A DNA stretch of 64,000 bases, from the NCBI GenBank assembly GCA_013399305.1, contig VXAI01000046.1, positions 2,550,631 through 2,614,630 of the forward strand. Reading direction: 5' to 3'. This document shows, one piece after another, positions 53,701-62,538 of the stretch. Source of the stretch: Rostratula benghalensis. Lineage: Eukaryota; Chordata; Aves; Charadriiformes; Rostratulidae. Position numbers and translations under genes: made by a program. Under the pieces are notes generated by a model that was given only the letters and a program-made list of their open reading frames with translations, did no database searches and was not told the DNA's origin. Each line of letters opens with the position of its first letter. The stretch's first letter is position 1.

Positions 53701-54237
53701 TTGAAAGAGTATTTTGACATATTAAGAAGATCTCTCTCTGCCTTCTTCACGAATAAACGAATTCAAAACCAACATCCCCCTCCAGGCTTAAAAAAGCGAG
53801 TTACTTCTTTGTGGGGCTTTCTGTATTAAAAACAAGAACAACGCCACTACCCGAAACCCATATCGTGCGTATTACTTAACTAGTCCTCATTTCAGAGCGT
53901 ACACAAACACGCAGGACAACGCTTCCTCGGGGAAGGACCGCGAACTCCTCCCTCCTCCCGCTGAGAGAAAGGCGAAACATGGCGCCGCTCCGCCCTCCCT
54001 CAGCCAAGGGCGGGAGCCGGGCCGGCGCGGCAGCGCACACCCACCCGGCCCCCTCCCTCCCTCCCTCCCTCCCTCCCTCCCTCAGGCGCATGCGGCCCGC
54101 AGCCAGTCTCCTCTCGGCGCGGCAGCGCGGAGAAGGGCGGGATTTTTCTACTCCCCGCTCTTCAGACGCGCCCGGCTGGGTTAGGAGGGGGGGGGGGAAC
54201 ATACTCACCAGGTCAGCAGCGGCCCTTTGGCCGCCAT
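29506..54237 (-). CDS. ICE2: Interactor of little elongation complex ELL subunit 2 (NARG2), complete, 15 coding exons
   Basis: ICE2 is a nuclear subunit of the little elongation complex (with ICE1, ELL and ZC3H8), which promotes RNA polymerase II transcription of snRNA genes. The coding sequence joins 54209-54237, 53069-53173, 50538-50805, 49556-49675, 47823-47957, 47067-47183, 45420-45579, 43210-43394, 41733-42684, 39763-39941, 38165-38294, 33080-33164, 32933-32983, 32181-32439 and 29506-29700. All are bounded by GT-AG introns in matching phase. The total is 2970 bp, 989 residues, close to human (about 982). Landmarks: DISPKNG near residue 11; [16 protein letters not shown] near 325-340; the acidic [15 protein letters not shown] near 390; [18 protein letters not shown] and [18 protein letters not shown] in the long exon; then the NARG2 C-terminal domain ([20 protein letters not shown] through [16 protein letters not shown] and CTFPP, about 700-920). 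Odd: the tail is a Lys-rich extension longer than the human end. No frame breaks. Confidence 0.96.
29701..32180 (-). other. ICE2: ICE2 intron 14
   Basis: 2.5 kb, AT-rich. It has a T/G-rich tract at 31148-31190 and a short tandem duplication of aggaattaagtta at about 30979-31006. Nothing else recognised. Confidence 0.8.
32181..32439 (-). CDS. ICE2: ICE2 exon 14
   Basis: 259 bp; acceptor atcttttcag, donor CAGAAG|gtcagt. Encodes [49 protein letters not shown] and RVPCTFPP, the core of the NARG2 C-terminal domain. Confidence 0.96.
32933..32983 (-). CDS. ICE2: ICE2 exon 13 (51 bp)
   Basis: Tiny exon between a long T-rich acceptor (tttttttgcag) and donor TCTGA|gtaagt, separated from exon 12 by a 96-bp intron. 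Encodes [16 protein letters not shown], matching human SNLFNILQHILKKLS. Too short for an ORF search to find. Confidence 0.92.
   Translation of the reverse strand, partial: ACKFIKYTSSHFEESV
33080..33164 (-). CDS. ICE2: ICE2 exon 12
   Basis: 85 bp; acceptor gtttttcag, donor ATTAA|gtaagt. Encodes [20 protein letters not shown] and KEKLGLI, matching human [20 protein letters not shown]. Confidence 0.93.
33165..38164 (-). other. ICE2: ICE2 intron 11 (largest, 5.0 kb)
   Basis: Mostly AT-rich, but 35480-35950 is markedly more GC-rich with open frames on both strands and no recognisable protein. An A-run lies at 36153-36167 and an octamer ATGCAAAT at 36235-36242. Confidence 0.8.
38165..38294 (-). 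CDS. ICE2: ICE2 exon 11
   Basis: 130 bp; acceptor cttttatag, donor ATTG|gtaagt. Encodes [20 protein letters not shown] and [17 protein letters not shown], matching human VLPKVEYQACYGVEALTESE. Confidence 0.94.
38295..39762 (-). other. ICE2: ICE2 intron 10
   Basis: 1.5 kb, AT-rich, with a small ATC trinucleotide repeat near 38376-38390. No other feature. Confidence 0.85.
39763..39941 (-). CDS. ICE2: ICE2 exon 10
   Basis: 179 bp; acceptor tttttaaag, donor CAAAAG|gtacag. Encodes [18 protein letters not shown], then [20 protein letters not shown] and a basic HKKKKAQK, the start of the conserved C-terminal module. Confidence 0.95.
39942..41732 (-). other. ICE2: ICE2 intron 9
   Basis: 1.8 kb; A17 run at 41572-41588 near its 5' end in the gene direction. 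No recognised repeat or exon. Confidence 0.85.
41733..42684 (-). CDS. ICE2: ICE2 exon 9 (long central exon)
   Basis: 952 bp, the largest exon; acceptor ctgtgttaag, donor CCAAAGA|gtaagt. Encodes [18 protein letters not shown], the acidic [14 protein letters not shown], a long Ser/Thr-rich low-complexity middle, [18 protein letters not shown] and [18 protein letters not shown]. Only these short motifs are conserved; the rest looks disordered. Confidence 0.96.
43210..43394 (-). CDS. ICE2: ICE2 exon 8
   Basis: 185 bp; acceptor gttcttgaaaag, donor TGGGAT|gtacgt. Encodes [20 protein letters not shown] and [15 protein letters not shown]-rich TTG-repeat tract begins about 15 bases past the donor. 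Confidence 0.94.
43395..45419 (-). other. ICE2: ICE2 intron 7, containing the assembly gap
   Basis: 2.0 kb with a run of unknown bases at 44946-45070. The flanking exons join in phase, so the gap does not hide a missing constitutive coding exon that would be needed for the frame. Confidence 0.85.
44946..45070. other. Assembly gap (125 N)
   Basis: Run of N characters. Its length may not be the true size. Confidence 1.
45420..45579 (-). CDS. ICE2: ICE2 exon 7
   Basis: 160 bp; acceptor cctgttttag, donor GTTGCAG|gtatag. Encodes [11 protein letters not shown], then [20 protein letters not shown] and [12 protein letters not shown], one of the best conserved parts of the protein. Confidence 0.94.
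45580..47066 (-). other. ICE2: ICE2 intron 6
   Basis: 1.5 kb, AT-rich; short CA-containing stretch near 46680-46700 and A-runs. No exon or named repeat. Confidence 0.85.
47067..47183 (-). CDS. ICE2: ICE2 exon 6
   Basis: 117 bp, 39 codons in phase 0; acceptor ttgctttcttcaag, donor CACAAT|gtaagt. Encodes [18 protein letters not shown] and ASIMHN, aligned with human VKTVFPSMPIKLQL and EAMHYD. Confidence 0.88.
47366..47627 (+). mobile_element. CR1 LINE 3' end with terminal microsatellite
   Basis: Blocks gtgcaagctggaacacagga, atcaggaaaaacttcttcat, actggaacgggctgcccaga, gaggtggtggagtctcc, ggattggactggatgatctt and ggtcccttccaatccctgat, ending in degenerate 8-bp repeats (tgtgattctgcgatactgtg). These are diagnostic of an avian CR1 3' end. 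It lies antisense in ICE2 intron 5, occupying much of that 639-bp intron, and appears the youngest of the CR1 copies here because its tail repeats survive. Confidence 0.96.
47823..47957 (-). CDS. ICE2: ICE2 exon 5
   Basis: 135 bp, 45 codons; acceptor ttatgttag, donor GTAATG|gtaata. Encodes [20 protein letters not shown] and [12 protein letters not shown], homologous to human IEQVKKYSEFYTLHEVTS and LKLEKTLLAL. A nearer GT at TTTAG|gttgg would drop the conserved LEKNLL and break the phase, so the longer form is preferred. Confidence 0.9.
47958..49555 (-). other. ICE2: ICE2 intron 4
   Basis: 1.6 kb AT-rich intron; no recognised feature. Confidence 0.85.
49556..49675 (-). CDS. ICE2: ICE2 exon 4
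   Basis: 120 bp, 40 codons in phase 0; acceptor ccccccctag, donor ACTGAG|gtaatt. Encodes [20 protein letters not shown] and [18 protein letters not shown], matching the family's FLKFLQNSAKKCAQDY segment. Confidence 0.92.
49676..50537 (-). other. ICE2: ICE2 intron 3
   Basis: 0.86 kb, no recognised feature beyond the strong C-rich acceptor tract at its end in the gene direction. Confidence 0.85.
50538..50805 (-). CDS. ICE2: ICE2 exon 3
   Basis: 268 bp; acceptor tttctttcag, donor TATCTG|gtaagtg. The start is Ser-rich and poorly conserved, then [18 protein letters not shown] and FTYL, corresponding to the PRVPYPRFSRFSQREQRSY region of human ICE2. Confidence 0.92.
50806..53068 (-). other. ICE2: ICE2 intron 2
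   Basis: 2.3 kb; no recognised repeat or exon. Confidence 0.85.
53069..53173 (-). CDS. ICE2: ICE2 exon 2
   Basis: 105 bp between ttattatcag and AACAG|gtacat. Encodes [20 protein letters not shown] followed by [15 protein letters not shown], closely matching the conserved ICE2 N-terminus. Confidence 0.93.
53174..54208 (-). other. ICE2: ICE2 intron 1, CpG-rich at its 5' end
   Basis: The part next to exon 1 belongs to the CpG island. It carries an 11-base C-run just past the donor in the RNA sense and the GGGA-repeat tract at 54051-54083; a T15 run lies near 53631-53645. Confidence 0.85.
54051..54083 (+). repeat. (CCCT)8 microsatellite
   Basis: 33 bp of pure CCCT units in ICE2 intron 1. The transcribed RNA would read (AGGG)n, a G-quadruplex-capable sequence about 130 nt after the exon 1 donor. 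Confidence 0.95.
54209..54237 (-). CDS. ICE2: ICE2 exon 1 (start codon)
   Basis: ATG at 54237-54235 followed by GCGGCCAAAGGGCCG, encoding MAAKGPLLT plus two bases of a Trp codon. Donor ACCTG|gtgagtatg. Joining to exon 2 gives TGG GAT ATT, i.e. W-D-I-S-P-K-N-G as in the family. The N-terminal residues before WDISPKNG differ from the human ones. Confidence 0.9.
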
Positions 54238-54430
54238 TTTAGTGGACCCCCTCGGGGAAACGTGTTCGTCGGTTCCTCACCTCTCTGTCGCGTGAGCCTG
54301 CCTCACTGTATTGGCCAATCAGCGTAGCAGAACATCCGGTGCGCCTAGTCAGGTGCTCTGAACCAGCCAATGGCAATGTAGGTTGTAAGGGCTACGGCGG
54401 CCATCTTGTGGCGGGTGGTAGCGCTGAGGC
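54229..54430 (-). promoter_or_regulatory. ICE2: ICE2 promoter: CCAAT boxes and YY1-type motifs
   Basis: CCAAT at 54315-54319 (ttggccaatcag) and at 54367-54371 (agccaatggc), both NF-Y-like, 52 bp apart. A YY1-type AAAATGGCGGCC (minus strand, 54229-54240) overlaps the start codon, and a second, CAAGATGGCCGCC, lies at about 54396-54408. No TATA box. YY1 sites over the start codon are typical of TATA-less housekeeping promoters. Confidence 0.65.
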
Positions 54431-56630
54431 GTGCGCCCTTGGCGTCGCTGCTGCTGAGGCCTTGCTAGTGCTGCCCCGGTCCCGCCTCCCCGGGAGATGA
54501 AACGTCTTTAAGGCCTTTCCGCGCTGTGGGCTCCGCTCCGATTCCACGTTCTTCACCAAGGTGTGAACCTGACCAAATGTTGGTGCCTCGAGCGGCGGTT
54601 CCCGCCCTGGGCGTGCAGAGCTGGTTGGGCCGGGCTCTGCCGGGCGTATTGTCCCTGGGGTGGGACGGGACCTTGTATGAGAGGGCTGAGGTGCCCCGTG
54701 GAGGTTACTGCGTTTATCGGCTTCCCTCCTCCCCAAGACTTTGTTTCCCTGGCTCACTTCTCACTTATTAACGTGCGGGCATAGCCGCAAGACCTTTTTT
54801 TCCGATGATGAGGTTTCCGAGTGCGGTAAAATGTGGAACTCAAATTTTGTTCTCGGTACCGGTGGCCTAGGCGATGGGAACTTACTTGCGTGGGGTGTTA
54901 CAAGAAAAGGTGATCCCCTTCAGAGCTCTACAGCTGCAGACATAGAGGGAAGTGGGGATTGTGGCATGAAGTGATCGAAGTGTTCACAGCACCTAGTCCT
55001 GAGACTGAAAGTTTAGGCAGTATACATAAAAATACTGAGATAATTCAGGATGATGTCCCAACCCACCAACGACGGAGTGGCTTTAGCACGCTTGTAGGTC
55101 AGTTTTAAGGAGTGATTTTAATTCTACCCTTTTTTGGTTTGTGCATCTCAGAGAAACAGAAAGGTTTCTGTCCCCCTACTGGATTCATCCAGAGCCCAGT
55201 CCTGGAGATAGCTTTGTAATGAATAACCTCACCTCAAACCCCAGGTATGGTAATAGTTTTGTAGCCAAATGACTAGAAGACTTACCACAGATTGTGAACC
55301 TGGCAGGTTAGATACTGCTTCAGTCTGCATCTCTCTAAAACCTGCAGTGTCTGCTGTTCAAAATGTTTTTTGTTTTGTTTTTTTTTTTAATGGTGCTACT
55401 TCCTCCATATGATCTTTCTACTTCCATTTTATAAACGTGAACATCAGGAAACAGTTTTTCACTGTGAGGGTCACTGAGCACTGGCACAGGTTGCCAGGTT
55501 GTGGAGCCACTATCCTTGAGGTACTTAAAAAACCTTCTGGAGACTGTACTAAGCCAACTGGTTCTAGTTGGCCCCTGCTTGTGACCTGTGGAGGTCCAAG
55601 CCAACCTCAACCGTTCTGTAACTGTAAAATGGGGATCAAACCCAACACCTCCTAAGCCACAATTTAGCCTTCCTTATGGGTGGGTGGTGGGAGTCCTTGG
55701 TTTGTGTCTCGCTTACGAAAAAGTCCTGCATTTTATAGTGAACATACATAGTTCTGTATCTTGGTGGTTAGGAACTCTGCTGTGAGTGCAGAGAATGCAA
55801 ATCATGTCCTGAGAATAAGAAAATTAAATCTGGATTTTTTGTGTCTTGAAGAATGCTTTAGTCATGAAGCTGCTGTAGAACAAATGGCACTACATAGTGT
55901 TAGAGTTATACAAAAGGGATGGCTTCCACTACTTCATTTTTTGGACTTGATCTGTAGATGAAGGCTGCTTCTAGATGCAGTGCTTCACAGATGAATGCTA
56001 ATACCTATTTCTGGATCGTGATCAGGCATATAAATAATGAGTTGTTAAAGCTTTGTCAAGACTGAGGCATGTCTGGATAAGTGCAGAAGTAGAATTTTAC
56101 ATGCGTGAGGTCTTTAAGGCCAAGTGTACTGCTGACATTCAGGTGCTCCCAAAGTTGGCAGAGGAGAGGGGTGTTGTAACTTGAGTTTTGATGCCTAAAT
56201 TGTACTAAAACCTCAGTTTGGATACCCAAATTCTCACTTAGATCTAGCCTGAAGTGGTGTTTCCAAAGTCACTGGGAAGGCCTTAAGCCAGGCTTCTTGT
56301 ATCTTGCACTTGATGCAGTGAACTGTGATTTTAAGTAAGATGATACCTTCCAGGAGAGGGAAGCTAGCTTAATCCACATGTGTTCTGAGGAGCTTGAAAG
56401 CTGTGTTGGTCAAAAGGGAAGCTTAATAGGTGCTTGGGAGTCGTCTTCTGTCCCCACTGCCAAACATGACTTGATGTATGTGCTAAGCAGCTCTGACATA
56501 GGCGCTTGGAAGCACAGCCTGATTTTGTAACCATGCATTCGTTAAGGAACACATCTATTAAACTATGATTCAGAAAAGCAAACGATGCTGACAAAAAATT
56601 AAGACAGATTTTTCCATTAGAAGCTGAAGT
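54431..56630. other. Interval between ICE2 promoter and RORA-side sequence
   Basis: The GC-rich first 300 bp belong to the CpG island. Beyond the CR1 fragment at 55430-55625 no gene or repeat is recognised. Confidence 0.6.
55430..55625 (+). mobile_element. Old CR1 LINE 3'-end fragment
   Basis: Diverged CR1 blocks: gaacatcaggaaacagtttt, actgtgagggtcactgagca, ctggcacaggttgccaggtt and ggtccaagccaacctcaacc gttctgtaa. More degraded than the copy in ICE2 intron 5 and without a clean tail repeat. Confidence 0.8.
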
Positions 56631-56636
56631 TTTATT
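56631..56636 (-). terminator. RORA: Candidate RORA distal poly(A) signal
   Basis: TTTATT on the plus strand, AATAAA in the RORA direction, at the left limit of the AT-rich block. Several other AATAAA hexamers occur further right, so this is one candidate of many. Confidence 0.3.
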
Positions 56637-58520
56637 ACAGGATAACAGTACATAAAGCACATCTAAAATCGATGTGTTCAATGCACTTAATAAAGGTAAT
56701 GTAATATTAAAGGTACAGTTTCTAAGTACAATATAACAACATTCATATTAGAATGAAAATTGGAGTATTTAAAAGACAACATTAAATCTCTTATTTGTAC
56801 AGTCATATTTACAAAATGAATCAAAATACTTTTTCGGGACTGAGTAAAATAACAAACTTGAATATAAGCAGGCTATCGTAAGAGTGAGTTGGAAAGGTCC
56901 ATGAAAGTGAAAAGTTAAGTGATTGGGTAAAGATCATTAGCAAAGGTTTAGTACAATACCACTTTAGTATTCCTCTTGATGGCTTACGTTTTATTGTGGC
57001 TAGAAAAGGAATTTATACATACTGTACACATAACAGCATATATTTACATGTACAGTATAATTGCATGTAGACTTGTGTGTATTTACATACAGAAATTTGA
57101 GCATATCACTCAGTGAGGTTTTTGAAGTCTCTGTGCTTAATTTTCAAACTCTTGGGTATTTGTAATCAGCATTTATTCTGATTGGTCTTGTTACGTTGGG
57201 CATTTAGTAAGCAGGGAGAATACATGTTAACCAAATGGTTTTGCATAAATATATCAAACTATTAAAATGAAAAAATAGGGAGAACATGTTCCTAGCATTG
57301 TGTGTAGGTTAGTACATACAAATTTAAAAGCGACTCCTTTTCTCTTTGAAAATATCAAAAGGTGACTTAAATCAACAGGGGAAAACAAAATTGTCATGGC
57401 TTATATTTAAATAAGATTGTAGCTTCAAGAGGTTTTCATAATTGTCCTGATAGTGTTTGCAATTAAACATTCCACTTATGAAAATATACCCACGGTGCAG
57501 TAAAGTCTGTATTTATTTTTAGGACAACAGTATGTTTGTTGTTTAAAAAAAATTATTTATATATATATATTCCTTGGATTGAGGGTATAAAAGCAGTGCA
57601 TGGAAGCCAAGAATCATGGCTTGAAAATTCACTACCTTCTATTATCAAAAAGTGCAGTAAACAGAAACATTGTATTTAATAAATTGCTCAAAAATCTTTG
57701 CTAAAGATCTTATAAATTCAGTAATATTACAGAAAAATTCTAATAAATATTTAAAAGGTTAATTACCTCCTTAGTTAGATATTTGATATCCATCAGTTTT
57801 TAAGAATTAACAGGAAAACAATATCTAGAATGAAAGGAAGAGGGCACAGGAATAGTTTTCAGGGTATATGACTACGGAAATTAAGGTATACATGAAAAAT
57901 AAAAACAAAACCCCTAGACCTGACAAAACATTGCAAATTCCACTTCTTGATTAACTTTAGTTTCTAATGGCTACAAATCCAAGGACTGAATTCAGCCATC
58001 CATCTATTGTGGAAGATTTACACAGAAAATTCCTATTTACAGTAACTGGAGTTAAATGTGTCAGCGTGGCCTAGTACCATCTGCAGTTTGCGTGTGTACA
58101 GATCCTATTTAAAGTGAAGAGGGAGGAAGGCACCCAGCAGAATAACTTCCATAAATATCAGATGCTACGACAGGACAGAACTCTCCCAACAGGCCATGTA
58201 ACTACCTCCCTTTCAGACAGACAGCATATTCTACTTGATACTGGCAGATTTTTCTTTTTTTCTGATACAATACAGGCAGACTGTTTTCGTAACCAAAAGG
58301 ATTAACAAGCTGGACAGAACATTTTTAATAACAATAATTAATAATGTTAATAATGTAGAAAAAATTCTACATTTGATATCAAGTATCTGTACCGGTGAAG
58401 TAATTTTCTCCTTATTAAATATACTATAGAATAATTTATATAATGACACTATGCATTTAAAGAGAAAACCATGTCCCAAATCTTGTACTCTGATACAGGT
58501 ACTTGTTGGGCATATGTTGG

Positions 58521-58561
58521 TGTATATATATATATACACAAATATATATATTTATATATAG
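58521..58561. repeat. TA-rich dinucleotide repeat
   Basis: Two (TA)n runs joined by cacaaa, near-palindromic overall and able to extrude a cruciform or RNA hairpin. Confidence 0.85.
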
Positions 58562-59628
58562 TTATACTCAGTGAAATTAACAAGACCCAAAGGTGGTATT
58601 GTCTAGGAATAAAAGGGGTTTGTTTGCTTTTGTTCACAAAAGTAACTTATCTAGCACCACACATCAGAAAAACACAAAAATAGCACACTCTAGTTCTAAA
58701 CAGCTATGTCTAAAATAGATTATATAGTAAAACAGATATTATACAGCATAATGTGGTATTTGATAAACAGATAAATATTTGCACTGTGTAGGCTGTTTAT
58801 AGTATAACTTTATCTATACAGAACGAAAGCAAAAAGTTAACTGTATAGAGGTGAGCAGAACAACATTAAATATTATGACTCCAGAGCAGAGACGAAGTTA
58901 GAGTTGAAAGAATAGAGCAAGATAAAATGTTTACAGGCCATTACAAGTCCTTAAATTAGTAGTAAAATAAGGAATCAGTTGCTCAAGTTTAAGAAAGCAG
59001 TAAACAAGAGATTGCATTTACATGCAGATGTCTAAAACTTGTATTTCTTTTAAATCTATGCACAAAAAGTCATTTGTTTTTATTGCTTGACATTCAGTTA
59101 TGGCTAGAGTATTTTTAACCTTTTTTTTTTTGTACTTTGGAAACAAGATTATTGTTAAAGGTGCCATAAAAATGGACAACATTGAAAACAGTTTGCAAAT
59201 AAACCACCTAACACTGCAGTTCTTTATACATTTTAAAAAGCCTTGTCTGGGGTTTGTCATCTGTTAAATATATTTAATCTGGGAAAATACATCGTAGCTT
59301 GAAGCCTCCCATTGGCCCAAACATCCAATACAAAAACACATCTCCAGAAAAGGAGCAGGCAGACAATACAGTTACATATAAAGAAGCAGCCAGTTAATGT
59401 CCTAGTAAGTTCAAACGTTCACCACTGTGCTGTAACTTGTTTCTAAATCAATGTAGAAATGAGGAACGTTTTGGATTTAGAAAGGTGTACAGTACGTATG
59501 CTTTTTTGTGAAATGAAATTCACTGTATTGCTTATGAATTCTCTGCATTAGGTATAGATAGAATTACAGTCTGCAAGTTCCTGTAAAGTTTGTGCATCTA
59601 CATTAAGACTTCGTGGGGTAATTTAGGG

Positions 59629-60032
59629 TAGTGTTTCTCAAGCCCAAAGTCACAACCATTTGAAAGTTGCCAACGTGTTTAGATCATTATCAAACCCCTG
59701 CGCAGCAGCAGCACAGAGTGGGGGCCTGTGCCACTGCAGGGGGGGGCCTGTGCCACTGCAGGGGGGGGGCTGTGCCACTGCAGGGGGGGGCCTGTGCCAC
59801 TGCAGGCGGGCGCTGCCCGGGGAGCTGCCCCTCGGCTGCCAGCTTTTGCAGCAGCCACAGAGCTACTGAGTACCAGCAGCAGCTCATTTCCTTCAGTTGG
59901 GAAATGCTACCAGTAATTACAGCTGATTGGCACTCCCTGCCCCAGAACAAGTAAGTTAATTCCAACACAGAGAGCTCTGTGAAGAAATACAGCCCAAAGG
60001 GTCTGTGCTTTCAGAAAGCTTGAGAAACACTG
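59629..60032. mobile_element. Inverted-repeat-bounded element, hAT/Charlie-like remnant
   Basis: GTGTTTCTCAAGC at 59631-59643 is repeated as its exact reverse complement at 60018-60030. Extending two bases gives TAGTG versus CAGTG, close to the CAGTGTTTCTCAA termini of hAT-Charlie non-autonomous transposons. The 404-bp span has no transposase frame. I could not find an 8-bp target-site duplication, so it is old or the assignment is wrong. Inside is the 22-bp minisatellite. Confidence 0.5.
59725..59812 (+). repeat. 22-bp minisatellite, 4 units, G-rich
   Basis: Unit CCTGTGCCACTGCAGGGGGG plus two G; units start at 59725, 59747, 59769 (first base c to g) and 59791 (last unit degenerate). Runs of 7-9 G make the plus strand a quadruplex candidate and the region prone to assembly or sequencing error. 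Confidence 0.95.
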
Positions 60033-60310
60033 ACTTGCAGGAGAACAAGTATACAAAGGACACATGAACACCAAAAACATGCATATGTTAACAAAAAGGT
60101 GTGATGTCACACATTAAGTCAGACAACTTGATTGTGAAGTTCAGCCTGATGAAACAATGAGATTAGGAGGGAATACATACAAGTGAATATTGTGGCAGAA
60201 GAAACAAACCTGTGAGTCATGATTTGAAGCCTTTACCATGTTTTGTTTCTTATTTGGATAGCCTACTTATTGCTATAAAGTTATTGCTATATTCTACCAA
60301 TGATAAAGGC

Positions 60311-60331
60311 AAAAAAAAAAAAAAAAAAAAA
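60311..60331 (+). repeat. A21 homopolymer
   Basis: Pure A run followed by g-interrupted A-rich sequence. No retroposed gene body is recognised before it. Confidence 0.95.
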
Positions 60332-62489
60332 GAAAAAGAGATTAACAGCAACCTTACATATGAAAAAGGTAGAATACAGCTTTTGATGTTAAAATTCTAT
60401 TTAGTACCTGAATAAAGTTTCAAAGATAGACTGTATCTTATCCTAAATGTTACGTATTTTTCCCCTCAAGTCCAGTGACTTAGCATTATTTAGTCAGCTA
60501 TTATCACAGTACTAGGATTAAAGCACATACTGCAATCATTTTTAAATAAATACTCATTTAAATTTTAAAACTTCTCTTTTTGTTGTTGTATTTGGTATCT
60601 GTATGCATTTGCCCTCATTTCCACCAAATGATTTACTGATGGGAATATTTAAGCATAAAGAAAACAGAAGGCTAACATTCAAATATATTAATGGATGAAA
60701 CTTTTAAAATAATAAATATTAGTATGAAAAAGTAATTCTAATAGTTATATTTCTCCAGCTAAGGAAAACAAAGATGTTTCTTCTGTGCAATCTCAATCAG
60801 CTAGCACAGGTAGAATTTCATATACTCGGAAAATTGCTTATTTTTGGATATTTGATAGCAAAATGCTGTTTCTGACGTTTCTATTAATAAGTTTATGTAC
60901 GTAGGGGAGTTTAGGAATGCGTAGAGAAAAGACCCTAACACTTCATTTGTGGAGCTTCCACTGTGCAACCTGTTTTGTTCATCAAGTACAGACTGGGGAA
61001 TGTCCATGCCAGTCCGAAAAAGATCCCGTAATGTTCATATCACCTGACTACATAGTTGAAACATCTTATAGATTGTACATATTAACAATATGTTTAATTG
61101 ATCTGGAGGTATGTAAATAATAGGTTCTACCGGCACTCAGCTAGGGATGTTCTTCTGCTGAAGACGCCAGGACACAAACTGATCAAAAGGTCATCCTTGC
61201 TAAGCAGTTCTCTACCTTGGGAAGCCATTCCAAGCTGAACTCCACTGTAGAACCGTAGGAGATAAATGAATAAATTTAAGCACTCTAAAGTAAACAACTG
61301 GAAGCCATGTACTCAGTGAAAAAAACCCTCATTAACCTAGGATACTGCTGCTTTTTGTAAGAAGAATGTGTTTGACGGAGAAATTCGGTCTCTGCAAGAC
61401 TTCCCAGAGTCTTGAAGCCTCGCCCAGTGTAGTTGCTCACTTACTTTTCTACTTGCATTTTCAAAAGAACGTGAAGCCGTAAAACAAGGCTAATTGGGAC
61501 AGGCTTCCAGAATCTTACAGTTTGGCACTTGGAGACTTCTTAGACATGGCTGGGTTTTGGTGCCATTGTAATCACTTGGAATGGCTCTGTTTGATGTACT
61601 AGATGGGAAAATGTCTTCAGCCTCAGAGTCCCTTTCCAGTCAGGTTGTTGCTTTACCATGAAGCCTATTCAACAATGACAGACAGTGTCTGAATTGTTGT
61701 TCTTGTGTTCCTGCCCACCGATGTTCCTTTCTGTGTGTCTTCATTGCAAAACCTAATCATTACCTTTTCATTCTTACTGTAATATTATAAATTATTTGTT
61801 TCCTTTGATGGCAATTTAAAAACTGAACCCCCCATTGCAAAACACTGAAATTCAGCTGGAAAAACAGCCCTATAAAAATGTCCAGAGGGTACGGAAATTA
61901 ATTTCAATCATTTATTTAGCAGGTCAGCATTACTTTTGTTTTCTGAAATATAATTGCAAAACCTTTGCACTGTTTGGATTATTTTACTTTTGAACAGAAT
62001 AAAGATCAAAGAGGAGCTAAACTGCAAAATTCAGTAAGAGAATGAGGCACGCATAGAGCATTTAGGTAAAAAAAATATCCAGTTCTCCTGTGCCTGGGGC
62101 GGGGAGGGGGAAGGGAAGAAATACTAGTGTATTATTTTTTAAAGTAATTTGTTGCACCAGTAGTACTGGCCACCCTGTTGAAGAGTTTAGAAGATCCCTG
62201 AGCACATTAGTTTCTGACTCTTAACCCCAGCTCCAAAATGATAGGGCTTCTGTTGTTGGTAACGAGATGGATTGTCATTCACAGTTAAGTCAATCATAAG
62301 GTGCTTATCTATTTACCCTTTTTTTCACCAATCAGCACAAAGAACTGTCAGAAAATAACTTTTATTTTTCTTCTTTAAATTATAAAAGGGCACAAAATTT
62401 AAACAATCAATGTTTTGTGACAGTGGTATAGGATTATTATCTGGCTGCCCCTCAATGACAGACAAGTGATTCAATCGACATTCCTTAGC

Positions 62490-62538
62490 AAAAAAAAGAA
62501 AAAAAAAAGAAAAAGAAAAAACAAAAAAGAAGAAAAGT
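62490..62538 (+). repeat. A-rich low-complexity tract
   Basis: A runs broken by single g or c. A similar tract lies at 62745-62780. Confidence 0.9.

Larger units (their letters stand above)
53920..54760. promoter_or_regulatory. ICE2: CpG island at the ICE2 5' end
   Basis: Dense CG dinucleotides on both sides of exon 1. An NRF1-like gcgcatgcgg lies at 54086-54095. The island extends 500 bp upstream of the start codon, leaving room for divergent transcription. Confidence 0.85.

Noticed and set aside
53876..54757. Open frames of 87-121 codons on both strands around the ICE2 CpG island
   Set aside because: They overlap exon 1 and the promoter in the wrong frame or strand, with low-complexity translations from the CCCT repeat.
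59660..59968. Four overlapping open frames with repeated PLQGGACATAGG-type peptides
   Set aside because: They are translations of the 22-bp minisatellite in different frames, not a repeat protein.
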